NCBI GenBank assembly: GCA_014360645.1
Contig: JACIXD010000007.1
Location: 62,001 to 126,000 of the forward strand
Length of the DNA stretch: 64,000 nt
Origin: Actinomycetota bacterium
GTDB lineage: Bacteria > Actinomycetota > Geothermincolia > Geothermincolales > RBG-13-55-18
Reading direction: 5' to 3'
Positions within the stretch are counted from its first letter, which is position 1, and each line of letters begins with the position of its first letter. The position numbers and the translations under genes were made by a program. The notes beneath the pieces were generated by a model. It ran no database searches, was not told the DNA's origin, and worked only from the letters and a program-made list of their open reading frames with translations. Of the stretch, positions 52,909-61,911 are shown one piece after another.

Positions 52909-54981
52909 TCAAGGCCGAGGACCTGGCCCCGTTATCCTTGCCGCGCAGACCTTGAGCTCGGGGATCTTGGCCACCGGGTCCAGGGCGGCGTTGGTGAGCA
53001 GGTTGGCCGCCGCCTCCGCGAAGTGGAAGGGCATGAAGATGATCCCCTTGCCCACCCTCTCCGTCACCCTGGCGTCCACCTCCACGCTGCCCCGCCGCGA
53101 GGAGACGGTTACTAGGTCCCCGTCGCGGATGCCCAGCTCCGCCGCGTCGGCGGGGTTCACCTCCACGAAGGCGCGGTCTATCTCCCGCACCAGGGAGGGC
53201 GAGCGTCTGGTCATGGTGCCGGTATGGTAATGGAAGATGAGGCGACCGGTGGTGAGCACCAGGGGGTATTCCGCGTCGGGCATCTCCGCCGGCTCGCGGA
53301 ACTCGCAGGGGGTGAATCTTCCCTTCCCGATGGGAAACGAGTCCACGTGCAGGATGGGGGTCCCGGGGTGGTCCTCGGCCGGGCAGGGCCACTGCAGCCC
53401 CCTCGTCCCCAGGCGCGCGTAGGTCATGCCGGCGTAAGAGGGCGTTACCTTGCGGATCTCCTCGAAGACCTCCTCGGGGGAGGAGAACTCGAAGCCCGCG
53501 GCGCCCATCCTGCGGGCGATCTCGCATATGATCTCCCAATCCGCCCGGGCCTCTCCCACAGGGGCGATGGCCTTCCGGATGCGCTGCACCCTACGCTCGG
53601 TGTTGGTGAAGGTGCCGTCCTTCTCGGCGAAGGATGCCGCCGGAAGCACCACGTGGGCGAGCTCGGCCGTCTCGTTCTCCATGATGTCCGACACCACGAG
53701 GAAATCGAGCTTCTCCAAGGCCTCACGCACGTGGTTGATGTCGGGGTCGGAGACCATGGGGTTTTCGCCCATGACGAAGAGCGCGCGCAGACCGCCCTCC
53801 GCCGCCCGCCCGGTCATCTCCACCACGGTAAGCCCCGGCTGCCTGGAAAGCCCTTCCACTCCCCAGGCCGCCTCGAACTTGGCCGCCACCTCCTCGTCGT
53901 TGACCCGCTGGTAGCCGGGATAGACGTTGGGAAGGCCGCCCATGTCGCAGGCGCCCTGCACGTTGTTCTGTCCGCGCAGGGGGTTCACGCCGCTTCCCGG
54001 CTTGCCGATGTTGCCCGTGAGCAGGGCCAGGTCGGCCAGGGCGAGGACGTTGTCGGTGCCGGTGGTGTGCTGGGTTATGCCCATACAGTAGACGATGGAG
54101 GCCCGCTCCGCCCCCGCGTAGAGGCGAGCCGCCGCCGCCAGGTCCGCCGCGGGGATGCCCGTGAGCTGCTCCACCCTCTCGGGAGTGTATTCAGCCACTG
54201 CCTTCTTGAACTCCTCGAAGCCCTCGGTGCGCGCGGCGATGAACTCCCGGTCCTCGAGCCCCTCGGATACGATCACGTTGGCCAGGCCGTTGATGTACGC
54301 CACGTCGCTCCCCGGCCTGGGGCGCAGGTATATCTCCGCGAACTCGCTGAGGTGGATGGCGCGGGGGTCGATGACGATGAGTTTTGCCCCCTTGCGCGCC
54401 GCCGCCAGTATCTTTTCCCCGATGATGGGATGCTGCTCGGTGGTGTTGGACCCCACCACCAGGATGACCTCGGCCTCCTCCAGCTCTCCGATGGAGTTGG
54501 TCATGGCCCCGCTGCCGAAAGCTGTCGCCAGACCGGCGACGGTGGGGCTGTGTCATAAACGTGCGCAGTGGTCCACGTTGTTGGTGCCGACCACCGCGCG
54601 CGCCAGCTTCTGCAGCAGGTAGTTCTCCTCGTTGGTGCAGCGGGCAGAGGCGAAAAAGCCCAGCGCGTCGGGTCCGTGCTCCTTCGCCGCCTTCGCAAGC
54701 CCCTCGGCCACCGCCGCCAGGGCGGTATCCCAGTCCGCTTCCACCAGCTTCCCGTCTCTGCGCACCATGGGCCTGGTCAGGCGGCGCTCGCTGTGCACGA
54801 ACTCGTGCGCATTCCAGCCCTTGATGCAGAGGGACCCCCTGGAGACGGGATGGTCCTTCTGGGGAAGGGTGCCCACCAACCTCCCGCCCCTCACCTCGAG
54901 CAGCACCCCGCAACCCGTCCCGCAGTACGCGCAGGTCGAGGGGACCGCGCGGTAGCTCAAGCCCTTGCCGTTCTCGCCCAT
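52909..54981 (-). CDS. fdhA: Selenocysteine-containing formate dehydrogenase, catalytic subunit
   Basis: A 690-residue molybdopterin oxidoreductase read through one in-frame TGA (54553-54555) as selenocysteine 143. The N-terminal [4Fe-4S] motif is CAYCGTGCG plus a later C in SLCIKG. The sequence around the TGA, [24 protein letters not shown], is that of Sec formate dehydrogenases. Downstream are MTNSIGELEEAEVILVVG, MGITQHTTGTDNVLALADLALLTGN, PLRGQNNVQGACDMGG, and the C-terminal cofactor-binding domain from about 580 (PLVLTTGRLIFHYHTGTMTRRS). It oxidises formate or reduces CO2 and passes electrons to the FdhB-like and Hdr subunits encoded upstream. No signal peptide, so cytoplasmic. Confidence 0.94.
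54524..54555 (-). promoter_or_regulatory. UGA selenocysteine codon and bacterial SECIS hairpin
   Basis: On the minus strand the TGA (54555-54553) is followed, after 12 bases, by GTCGCC-GGTCT-GGCGAC (54540-54524). This is a perfect 6-base-pair stem with the GGUCU loop recognised by SelB in the Escherichia coli fdhF element, at a similar spacing. It lies inside the reading frame, as bacterial SECIS elements do. Confidence 0.88.
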
Positions 54982-54985
54982 GTCC

Positions 54986-55792
54986 TCACTCCCGTTCCAA
55001 CTTCTCGATATCCTGCTCGCTGCCCAGGAAACTCAGGGGGCTCCTCTCCTCCGCGCTCTCCCCGGCGCGGTAGCCCAGCTTCTCCTCCATGATCTCCTGC
55101 ATCTTGCGATAGAGGGAGCGCAGGGGGATCTCCGCCGGGCAGGCCTCCTCGCACAGGCCGCAGTCGATGCACCTCCCGGCCATGTCCAGGGCGCGGATGA
55201 TATGGAAGGAGGGGAACTCCGGCGGGATGACCCCGGGTTCCACCAGGTGGGGGTTCTCCAGGGAGCAGTCCTTGCAGAAGCACATGGGGCAGATGTTGCG
55301 GCAGCCGTAGCACTTGATGCAGCGCGCGAACTGCTCCTTCCACCACTCCAGCCTCTCGGCATCGGAGAGCGCCTCCACCCTCAAGATGACCTCGCGACCC
55401 GGCGCCGCCTCCGCCTTCTCTCCCAGGGCGACCTCGGAGGGATAGGGGCGGGGGCAGCCGCACCTCTCCGCCTCTTCGGCGCTGCAGGCCACTCCCACCA
55501 GCACCAGGCGGTCGAGGTCCACCTGCTCCAACTTGGAGAGCTCGACGAGTGCCCGCTCATCGCAGCCGCGCACCAGCACCGCGAACCTTCCCTCGGGGTA
55601 TTCCCGCAGCAGCTCCATGAGTATCTTCCCCAGGGGGTAGCGCGCCTCGCCCACCGCCGCCTGCTCCAGGTCGGGGGATTCGGGGTCGGTGATGAGCGCC
55701 GGGAGCAGCGTCCCGTCCTCCTCCCTCAAGCAGAGGAAGGCGTCGACACCTTCCTTCAGCTTCTCCCTTACCAGTGACTTGAGGTCACTCAT
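54986..55792 (-). CDS. FdhB-like iron-sulfur subunit of formate dehydrogenase
   Basis: A 268-residue protein. The N-terminal half has an FrhB/FdhB-like pattern (VDAFLCLREEDGTLLPALIT, RFAVLVRGCDERALVELSKLEQVD, LVLVGVACS). Two ferredoxin-like Cys groups follow, CIKCYGCRNICPMCFCKDC and CIDCGLCEEACP. Start ATG 55792 overlaps the mvhD stop in an ATGA, so translation is coupled; fdhA starts four bases after its stop. It should wire electrons between FdhA and the Hdr module. Flavin binding is possible from the FrhB-like part but not visible as a motif. Confidence 0.88.
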   Translation of the reverse strand: MSDLKSLVREKLKEGVDAFLCLREEDGTLLPALITDPESPDLEQAAVGEARYPLGKILMELLREYPEGRFAVLVRGCDERALVELSKLEQVDLDRLVLVGVACSAEEAERCGCPRPYPSEVALGEKAEAAPGREVILRVEALSDAERLEWWKEQFARCIKCYGCRNICPMCFCKDCSLENPHLVEPGVIPPEFPSFHIIRALDMAGRCIDCGLCEEACPAEIPLRSLYRKMQEIMEEKLGYRAGESAEERSPLSFLGSEQDIEKLERE

Positions 55793-56241
55793 GCCCCCAC
55801 CTCCGCCTTCTTCCTGCGCAGCGGCGAAGGCCCCAGCGCCCTTATCTCCTCGGTGAAGGAGCGGATGACCTCGGCGTACTTCTCGCCCTCCGCCGCCGAG
55901 ACCCACTCCAAGCGTAGCCTGCCCTCCTCCAGCCCCAGGAACTTCAATGCCTCCCTTAGCACCTGGAAGCGTTTGGCGGTCATGTAGTTGCCCTTGAGGT
56001 AGTGGCAGTCCCCGATATGGCAGCCGGCGATGAGCACCCCGTCCATGCCCTCCTGGAAGGCCTTGACGACGAAATAGGGCGAGATGGTGCCGGTGCACAT
56101 CACCCTCACGTCCAACACGTTGGCGGGGTACTGCAGGCGCGAGACCCCCGCAAGGTCCGCCCCGGCGTACGAGCACCAGTTGCAGAGAAAGGCGAGTATG
56201 CGGATCTCCTCTTCTTCCCTTGCCTTGCTCTCCTCGGCCAC
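55789..56241 (-). CDS. mvhD: MvhD/FlpD-type electron transfer subunit
   Basis: About 150 residues. RILAFLCNWCSYAGADLAGVSRLQYP, VRVMCTGTISPYFVVKAFQEGMDGVLIAGCHIGDCHY and KGNYMTAKRFQVLREALKFLGL hold the cysteines that bind the [2Fe-2S] cluster of MvhD. In methanogens MvhD links hydrogenase, or formate dehydrogenase, to HdrA. GTG 56241 has GGAGGTG six bases upstream; GTG 56250 is the alternative. It overlaps the next gene and follows hdrA by about 20 bases. Confidence 0.92.
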   Translation of the reverse strand: MAEESKAREEEEIRILAFLCNWCSYAGADLAGVSRLQYPANVLDVRVMCTGTISPYFVVKAFQEGMDGVLIAGCHIGDCHYLKGNYMTAKRFQVLREALKFLGLEEGRLRLEWVSAAEGEKYAEVIRSFTEEIRALGPSPLRRKKAEVGA

Positions 56242-56260
56242 GGAACCCACCTCCTCGCTC

Positions 56261-59200
56261 TCAATCCCGCCAGGCGGACGCCGCCGCCTCGATCTGCTCG
56301 AATATCTGGTCGGCGCGGAAGCCCTGCAGGCGGCTGGCGCCCGCCGTGCAGGCCGCGGTGCAGGTTCCGCAGCCCTTGCACAGCGAGGAGTTCACCACCG
56401 CTACCCTCCGCTCCGCGTCGTAGGTCACGGCCTCGAAGGGACAGAGCTCCACGCAGATGCGGCACCCCGAGCACCTCTCGGCGTCCACCACCGCCACCAC
56501 GCCCTCGGTGACTATCTTCTCCTTGCTCAACACCGACTCCGCGCGCGCTGCCGCCGCCGCCGCCTGGGCCACCGACTCCTCAACGGACTTGGGGGCATGG
56601 GCCAGCCCGCACACGAAGACCCCGTCGGTGGCGAAATCCACCGGCCGCAGCTTCATGTGCGCCTCCAGGAAGAAGCCCTCGGCGTTGCGGGGCACCTTGA
56701 GCATGGGCGCGAGCTCGGCGTTGTCGGGGTTGGCGGTGACGCCCACCGAGAGCGCCACCAGGTCGGCGTTGAGGACCACCGTCTCCCCTCCCAGGTTGGC
56801 GTCGGGCACCCTCACCTGCAGCGTGCCCGCCACCTCGCGCACCTCGGGACGCACCACGTCATCGAAGCGGATGAAGACCACGCCCGCCTCCCGCGCCTCC
56901 CGGTAGAGGTCCTCGCGGAACCCGTAGGTGCGGATGTCGCGGTAGAGCACGAAGACCTCGGTGGAGGGGCTCAGCTCCTTGAGGGCCAGGGCGTTCTTCA
57001 CCGCCTCGGTGCAGCACACCTTGGAACAGTACGGGCGCTCCTCCTCCCGCGAGCCCACGCACTGGATCATCACCACCCGCCCCGTGCGCCGCAGAGACTC
57101 GTTTTTTTGCGCGATGCGCTCCTCCAGCTCCCACTGGGTGAGTACGCGAGGGCTCTCGCCGTACAGGTATTCCGAGGGCCGGTACTGCCCTCCCCCCGTG
57201 GCCACGATCACCGCGCCGTGCTCGAGCAGGGTCTCCCTGCCCTCGCCGTCCCGGATGAGGGTCTTGAACTGGCCCACGAATCCTCCCACGTCCACCACCC
57301 GGTGGCCCTTTAACACGGTGATGAGCTCCTCGCGTTCCACCGCATCCACCAGCCCGCGCAGGTACTCCTGTACGTCTTTTCCGTCGCGGTTGAAACGGAT
57401 GTTGCGCGCCAGGCCTCCCAGCTCCGCTTCCTTCTCCACCAGGTAGACCTGGAACCCGGAGCGGGCCAGGTTGAGGGCGGCGTTCATCCCCGCCACCCCG
57501 CCGCCGATGACCAGGCCGCGCGGCACGACCCCGCTCTCGCCCTCCGCCAGGGGCTCCAGACGGCGCGCCTTCTCCACCGCCATCTTCACCAGGTATTTGG
57601 CCTTGCGGGTGGCGTTCTCCGGCTCCTTCATGTGCACCCAGGAACAGTGCTCCCTGATGTTGGCCATCTCGAAGAGATATTTGTTCACCCCCGCCGACCG
57701 CAGGGTCTCTCGGAAGAGGGGCTGGTGGGTGCGGGGGGTGCATGATGCCACCACCAGGCGGTTGAGCCCGTGCTCATCCACCACCTGCCTTATCCATTCC
57801 TGGGCGTCCTGGGAACATGCGTAGAGGCGCTCCTCCGCGAACACCACGCCGGGGAGGCCGCGCGCGTATTCCACCACCGCCGGCACGTCCACGAAGCCCC
57901 CGATGTTGGAGCCGCAGCGGCAGATGATGGCTCCCACGCGCGGCTCCTCGCCGCTGACGTCCCTTTCCGGCGGATGCTCGCGGCGCGTGAGCAGGCTCCC
58001 CCTCGCCCCGTGCAGGGCCTGGGAGGCGATGCCCGCCGCGGCGGTGGCCTGGGTGACGGTGTCCGGGATGTCCTTGGGCTCCTGGGCCGCCCCGCATACC
58101 AGTACCCCCGGCCGAGAGGAGAGCACGGGGAGGAAGGAATCGGCCTCCGCGAAGCCGTAGCCGTTGACCTCCAGTCCCAGTCCCTCCCGGAGCCCGCATG
58201 GCGCCTCCAGCCCTATGGACAGCACCACCAGGTCGAACTCCTCCTCGCGCGTGCATCCCTCCTCGTCGGCGTAGCGCAGGAGGAGGTTTCTGGTACGCTG
58301 GCGCTCACGGATCCCCGAGACGAGGCCGCGCACGTAGCGAACACCCGACCTCTCCCCGGCGTTGACGTAATACTTCTCGAAGTCCTTGCCGTAGGCGCGC
58401 ATATCGATGAAGAAGATGGTGGGCTCGATGGTGGGCAGGTGCTCCTTGGCGATGAGGGCCTGCTTGGTGGCGTACATGCAGCATACGCTGGAGCAGTAGC
58501 CGTTGCCCACCGTGACGTCGCGGGAGCCCACGCACTGGATGAAGGCGAGCTTTTTCACCTCCCGACCGTCGGAGGGGCGCGTCACGTGACCCTGGGTGGG
58601 GCCGTTGGCCCCCAGGATGCGCTCGAACTCCAGCGAGGTCACGACGTTCTCATACACCCCGTAGCCGTATTCCGTCTTGCGGGCGGCATCGAAGGGCCTG
58701 TATCCCTGCGCGGCGATGACCATGCCCACGCGGTAGACCTCCTCGCGCTCCTTCTGCTCGAAATCGATGGCTCCCGCCTGGCAGACCTTGGCACAGTTGC
58801 CGCATTTTCCCTTCGTCAGCATGCGGCAGACCTCGCCCTCGATGACCGCCGCCCCCGGCACCGCCTGAGGGAAGGGTACGCGGATGCAGCGCGTCTGGTT
58901 GAGGTCGGCGTTGTAGGGGTCGGGGATCTTTACCGGGCACTTGGCGGTGCAGTCGCCGCACCCGGTACATCTATCGATATCGACGTAACGGGGGCGGATG
59001 CGCAGCCGCACGCTCATGTCTCCCGGCTCCCCTTCGACGGAGAGCACGTCCGCCATGGTGATGACCTCGATGTTGATGTTGGAGGCCACCTCCACCATCT
59101 TGGGGGAGAGGATGCACATGGAGCATTCGTTGGTGGGAAAGGTCTTGTCCAGCATGCCCATGACCCCGCCGATGGAGGGGGACGAGTCCACGAGATAGAC

Positions 59201-59587
59201 CCTGTACCCCAGGTCGGCCAGCTCCAAGGAGGCCTGGATGCCCCCCACGCCGCCCCCCACAACCATCACCGCGCCCACCGGGCCTTCGAGTGCCGGGCCG
59301 CCGTTTCCGGGCGTGCCGCTCTTTTCGACTGCCTTTCCGTGTCGGTCATTCCCTGTTTTCGTCGCCTGTTCCATCTTCTCGGGGGTCTTCTTGTTCCCGG
59401 CGGCCTTGACCTCGGCGGCCGATTTCTTCTCCCCGGCGGCCTTCCTTCCGCCACCGGTCGTCCTCTCCCTGTTCCCGGCGGCCTTTTTCTCTGTGTTGCT
59501 CTTTCTCTCCACGGATCCCATGCCTGTATCCTCCGCGCCCTTCGTACGCGCCGCGCCTTTCTTCCCGCTTTTCTCTTTCTCCGCCAT
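56261..59587 (-). CDS. hdrA: HdrA-like flavoprotein, double-length with basic N-terminal extension
   Basis: A 1108-residue protein, longer than methanogen HdrA (about 650). Residues 1-~100 are a Lys/Ala/Gly/Glu-rich, probably disordered tail. The first FAD-binding motif VMVVGGGVGGIQASLELADLG is near residue 108. CTGCGDCTAKCP and CGNCAKVC follow, then CVGSRD with CSSVCCMYATKQ. A middle part has ICRCGSNIGGFVDVPAVVEYA and VVASCTPRTHQPLFRETL. A second FAD motif, GLVIGGGVAGMNAALNLARSG, comes next, then CVGSREEERPYCSKVCCTEAVK, and two C-terminal ferredoxin motifs, CSGCRICVELCP and CKGCGTCTAACTAGA. This is the HdrA2-like, two-module arrangement linked to flavin-based electron bifurcation. Confidence 0.93.
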   Translation of the reverse strand: MAEKEKSGKKGAARTKGAEDTGMGSVERKSNTEKKAAGNRERTTGGGRKAAGEKKSAAEVKAAGNKKTPEKMEQATKTGNDRHGKAVEKSGTPGNGGPALEGPVGAVMVVGGGVGGIQASLELADLGYRVYLVDSSPSIGGVMGMLDKTFPTNECSMCILSPKMVEVASNINIEVITMADVLSVEGEPGDMSVRLRIRPRYVDIDRCTGCGDCTAKCPVKIPDPYNADLNQTRCIRVPFPQAVPGAAVIEGEVCRMLTKGKCGNCAKVCQAGAIDFEQKEREEVYRVGMVIAAQGYRPFDAARKTEYGYGVYENVVTSLEFERILGANGPTQGHVTRPSDGREVKKLAFIQCVGSRDVTVGNGYCSSVCCMYATKQALIAKEHLPTIEPTIFFIDMRAYGKDFEKYYVNAGERSGVRYVRGLVSGIRERQRTRNLLLRYADEEGCTREEEFDLVVLSIGLEAPCGLREGLGLEVNGYGFAEADSFLPVLSSRPGVLVCGAAQEPKDIPDTVTQATAAAGIASQALHGARGSLLTRREHPPERDVSGEEPRVGAIICRCGSNIGGFVDVPAVVEYARGLPGVVFAEERLYACSQDAQEWIRQVVDEHGLNRLVVASCTPRTHQPLFRETLRSAGVNKYLFEMANIREHCSWVHMKEPENATRKAKYLVKMAVEKARRLEPLAEGESGVVPRGLVIGGGVAGMNAALNLARSGFQVYLVEKEAELGGLARNIRFNRDGKDVQEYLRGLVDAVEREELITVLKGHRVVDVGGFVGQFKTLIRDGEGRETLLEHGAVIVATGGGQYRPSEYLYGESPRVLTQWELEERIAQKNESLRRTGRVVMIQCVGSREEERPYCSKVCCTEAVKNALALKELSPSTEVFVLYRDIRTYGFREDLYREAREAGVVFIRFDDVVRPEVREVAGTLQVRVPDANLGGETVVLNADLVALSVGVTANPDNAELAPMLKVPRNAEGFFLEAHMKLRPVDFATDGVFVCGLAHAPKSVEESVAQAAAAAARAESVLSKEKIVTEGVVAVVDAERCSGCRICVELCPFEAVTYDAERRVAVVNSSLCKGCGTCTAACTAGASRLQGFRADQIFEQIEAAASAWRD

Positions 59588-59597
59588 CTCCGGCCTC

Positions 59598-60470
59598 CTA
59601 CGCCAAGCCCTTCGCGTATAGCAGCGGCCGCGGGTCCACCAGGTGTTTGGCGAACCACTCCTCCGTCCCTTTCATGCCCAGTGCGAGGGCCATGAGCTCG
59701 GTGAAGAAGAACACCGGCAGGTCGTGTTCCAGACGGAAGAACAGCCTGCCCTCCCGCTGGCGCATCTCCAGGTTGGCCAGGCACATGGGACAGGCCACCA
59801 CGATGCAGTTGGCGTCCGCTTCCTCCGCCGCCTCGAAAAGGCGGTTGACCAGCTTCACCACGATGTCGGTCCTGGTCAGCGAAAGACTGCCCCCGCAGCA
59901 GTCCGTCTTGTAGGACCACTTTCTCACCTCGGCGCCCATGGCCGAGAGCAGGTCGTCCATGAGGCGCGGGTTGTCGGGATCGTCGTTGGAGATCATGCCC
60001 CGCGGGCGCACCATGAGGCAGCCGTAATAGGATACGGGCCTCAACCCCTCCAGGGGCCTGGCTACCTTTTCCTTCAGCGCCTCCAGGCCCACTTCCTCGG
60101 CGATGACGTCCAGGAGGTGGACGATCCTGCCCTCGAAACGGGGATCGGAGCCCACGATGCGCTCCACCTGCGCTGCCGTGGAAGGGTCTTCCAGGATCTC
60201 CTTCTGGGCCTTCTTGAGGTTGTGGTAGCAGGCGGCGCAGACCACCACCAGGTCACCGCCCCGCTGCCTGGCCTTGGCCAGGTCGCGCCCGGGAAGGGAG
60301 AGGGCCAGCAAGTGGTTGGTCATGTGCGCCGAGGAGGCGCCGCAGCAGTTCCAGTCCGGCAGGGTCTCGAGCTTGAACCCCAGCCTCTCCGAGACCTTGA
60401 GGGCGGACTCCCCGTATTCCTCCGCCGAGGAGAGCTGGGAACATCCCGGATAAAAACTGTAGGTCTTCAT
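59598..60470 (-). CDS. hdrB: HdrB-like subunit with two CCG domains
   Basis: A 290-residue protein. YSFYPGCSQLSSAEEYGESAL opens the first CCG domain, with LPDWNCCGASSAHMT and VVVCAACYHNLKKA. The second has VSYYGCLMVRP, SYKTDCCGGSLSLTR and VVACPMCLANLEMRQ. These Cys sets bind the noncubane [4Fe-4S] clusters where heterodisulfide is cleaved in HdrB. The bacterial physiological disulfide is unknown. It is spaced 10 bases from hdrA and 172 from hdrC. Confidence 0.93.
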   Translation of the reverse strand: MKTYSFYPGCSQLSSAEEYGESALKVSERLGFKLETLPDWNCCGASSAHMTNHLLALSLPGRDLAKARQRGGDLVVVCAACYHNLKKAQKEILEDPSTAAQVERIVGSDPRFEGRIVHLLDVIAEEVGLEALKEKVARPLEGLRPVSYYGCLMVRPRGMISNDDPDNPRLMDDLLSAMGAEVRKWSYKTDCCGGSLSLTRTDIVVKLVNRLFEAAEEADANCIVVACPMCLANLEMRQREGRLFFRLEHDLPVFFFTELMALALGMKGTEEWFAKHLVDPRPLLYAKGLA

Positions 60471-60642
60471 ACGGCCCTCCCTTTCGCCGTCTGCGGGCTT
60501 AAATTGCCGTGCGGGTCCACCGGGCTCGCATACCTCCCGCCCCGCTCGCCCTCTCCCGCCTTACGGTTAGTGTCTACCGCCTCGCCGGCACCGCTTATCC
60601 CGGATGCGGAAAAAGCCCCGGGGGAATACCGCCGCCCGGCCC

Positions 60643-61179
60643 TCATGACTTCGTCTCCTTGAAGATGCGCCGGACCTCGCGGTTGCCCCTGACCACGCTG
60701 GGGATGAGCTTGATCTTTCCTTTCTTGAGCATCTCCACCGCCAGCCCGATGTCGCTCAAGAGGTCCCCCGATAAGCTCTTGTACGCCCCCATGAGCACGG
60801 GCTCGCTGATGCGCCCCGTGGCCTGGATGTTGCCCAGGAAACAGCGGTGGAAGAGGGGTATGTTGCGCTCCGCGGGCTTCACGCCCTCCTCCAGCGCCAT
60901 GGCTCTGAGGGTATCCATCACCCGCGCCACGTCGATGTCGTTGGGGCAGCGCGCGGTGCAGGTCTCGCAGGAGGCGCAGATCCAGATGGTATGGGACGCG
61001 AGCAACCTCTCCTTCTGCCCGTACTGCGCCAGCTTCATCACCTGGTGGGGGAGGATATCCATGGCGAAGTTGAATAGGCAGCCCGTGCTGCACTTCCCGC
61101 ACTGGAAACACAGGCGCGGCTTCTCCCCGCTGCGCCTCTCGATCTCCCGCTCCAGTCCCGTGTCCAGGGTGTTGATCAT
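60643..61179 (-). CDS. hdrC: HdrC-like ferredoxin subunit
   Basis: A 178-residue protein. Two [4Fe-4S] motifs, CFQCGKCSTGCLFNF and CASCETCTARCPNDID, sit in a helical frame, and a LIPSVVRGNREVRRIFKE tail is typical of HdrC. ATG 61179 follows GGGAGGTG by seven bases; the in-frame extension upstream is not conserved. It is first in the operon and should pass electrons from HdrA to HdrB. The promoter should lie in the AT-rich stretch at 61430-61560. Confidence 0.92.
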   Translation of the reverse strand: MINTLDTGLEREIERRSGEKPRLCFQCGKCSTGCLFNFAMDILPHQVMKLAQYGQKERLLASHTIWICASCETCTARCPNDIDVARVMDTLRAMALEEGVKPAERNIPLFHRCFLGNIQATGRISEPVLMGAYKSLSGDLLSDIGLAVEMLKKGKIKLIPSVVRGNREVRRIFKETKS

Positions 61180-61911
61180 TCCAGCACCTCCCATCCTACG
61201 GCGGAGACCCTCCCGGCTCTCGTCCATCTGCCGAAACCGGGAGGCGGTCATGGGTCACCGACATGCCTTACCCGTGCTCAACAGCTTCCTCTCTCGTCTC
61301 CACCGACTCCTCTTTTCCGACCTCCTCTTCACGACCGCTGCCACCGTCTTGTGGACGAAACGCCGTCCGAGACGCACAAGACGGAAAGATTCTATGCCCG
61401 CTGTGGGCCATCCGCCATAATCCATATCATCCGATAACGTATAAACCCGCACTTCAAATACCTACACGGGTTTTCGGGTGGCGTTACCCCTTCCATCTTT
61501 TAATATCACATTTGACTATTAAGTTCTAGTTAATGTCCGTTAACCTAATGCACCTCAATTGTAACCCTTTTCCGCGCCGCCATCCAGTACCCGCCCATCC
61601 AGTACCCGCCGAAAGATCGCGAGATGTTTGCGGGCTCCTTGGAGGCCGCAGGCAAAGCCCGGTTTTTCACTCACCGGGGGCATGCCGCCCCGCCGGTCAC
61701 ATCTCCCTTTTTTGCCACGCGAAATGATCGTCTCTTCCCGCCTCCCTCTCGGAGATATCTCGCCCCGGCAGAGGTGTTTTCCGTCAGTCCGCCCGTGGAA
61801 CGTGGCGCGTGGCCGCCTCGCGAGGGTTTACCGCACGGCCAGATCTGCCGCGCCGGAAGCATGTCCGAGCAGGATGGAGGTCGGGACCTGGGAGAGGCGG
61901 GGAGCTTTTCT
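61180..61911. other. Gene-free stretch upstream of the hdr operon
   Basis: There are 732 bases. An AT-rich part at 61430-61560 (TTTTAATATCACATTTGACTATTAAG) is the likely promoter zone of the minus-strand hdr operon. A 15-base tandem duplication, CCATCCAGTACCCGC, fills 61580-61609. The right half has only poor, arginine-rich open frames; no gene called. Confidence 0.45.

Noticed and set aside
54501-54560. fdhA as a broken gene or two genes
   Set aside because: The sequence on both sides of the TGA is continuous formate dehydrogenase, the position is the known Sec site, and a SECIS hairpin follows.
57770-59695. A 641-residue open frame on the plus strand
   Set aside because: Antisense to hdrA, with low-complexity composition and no recognisable family. 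The hdrA frame has all the expected cofactor motifs.
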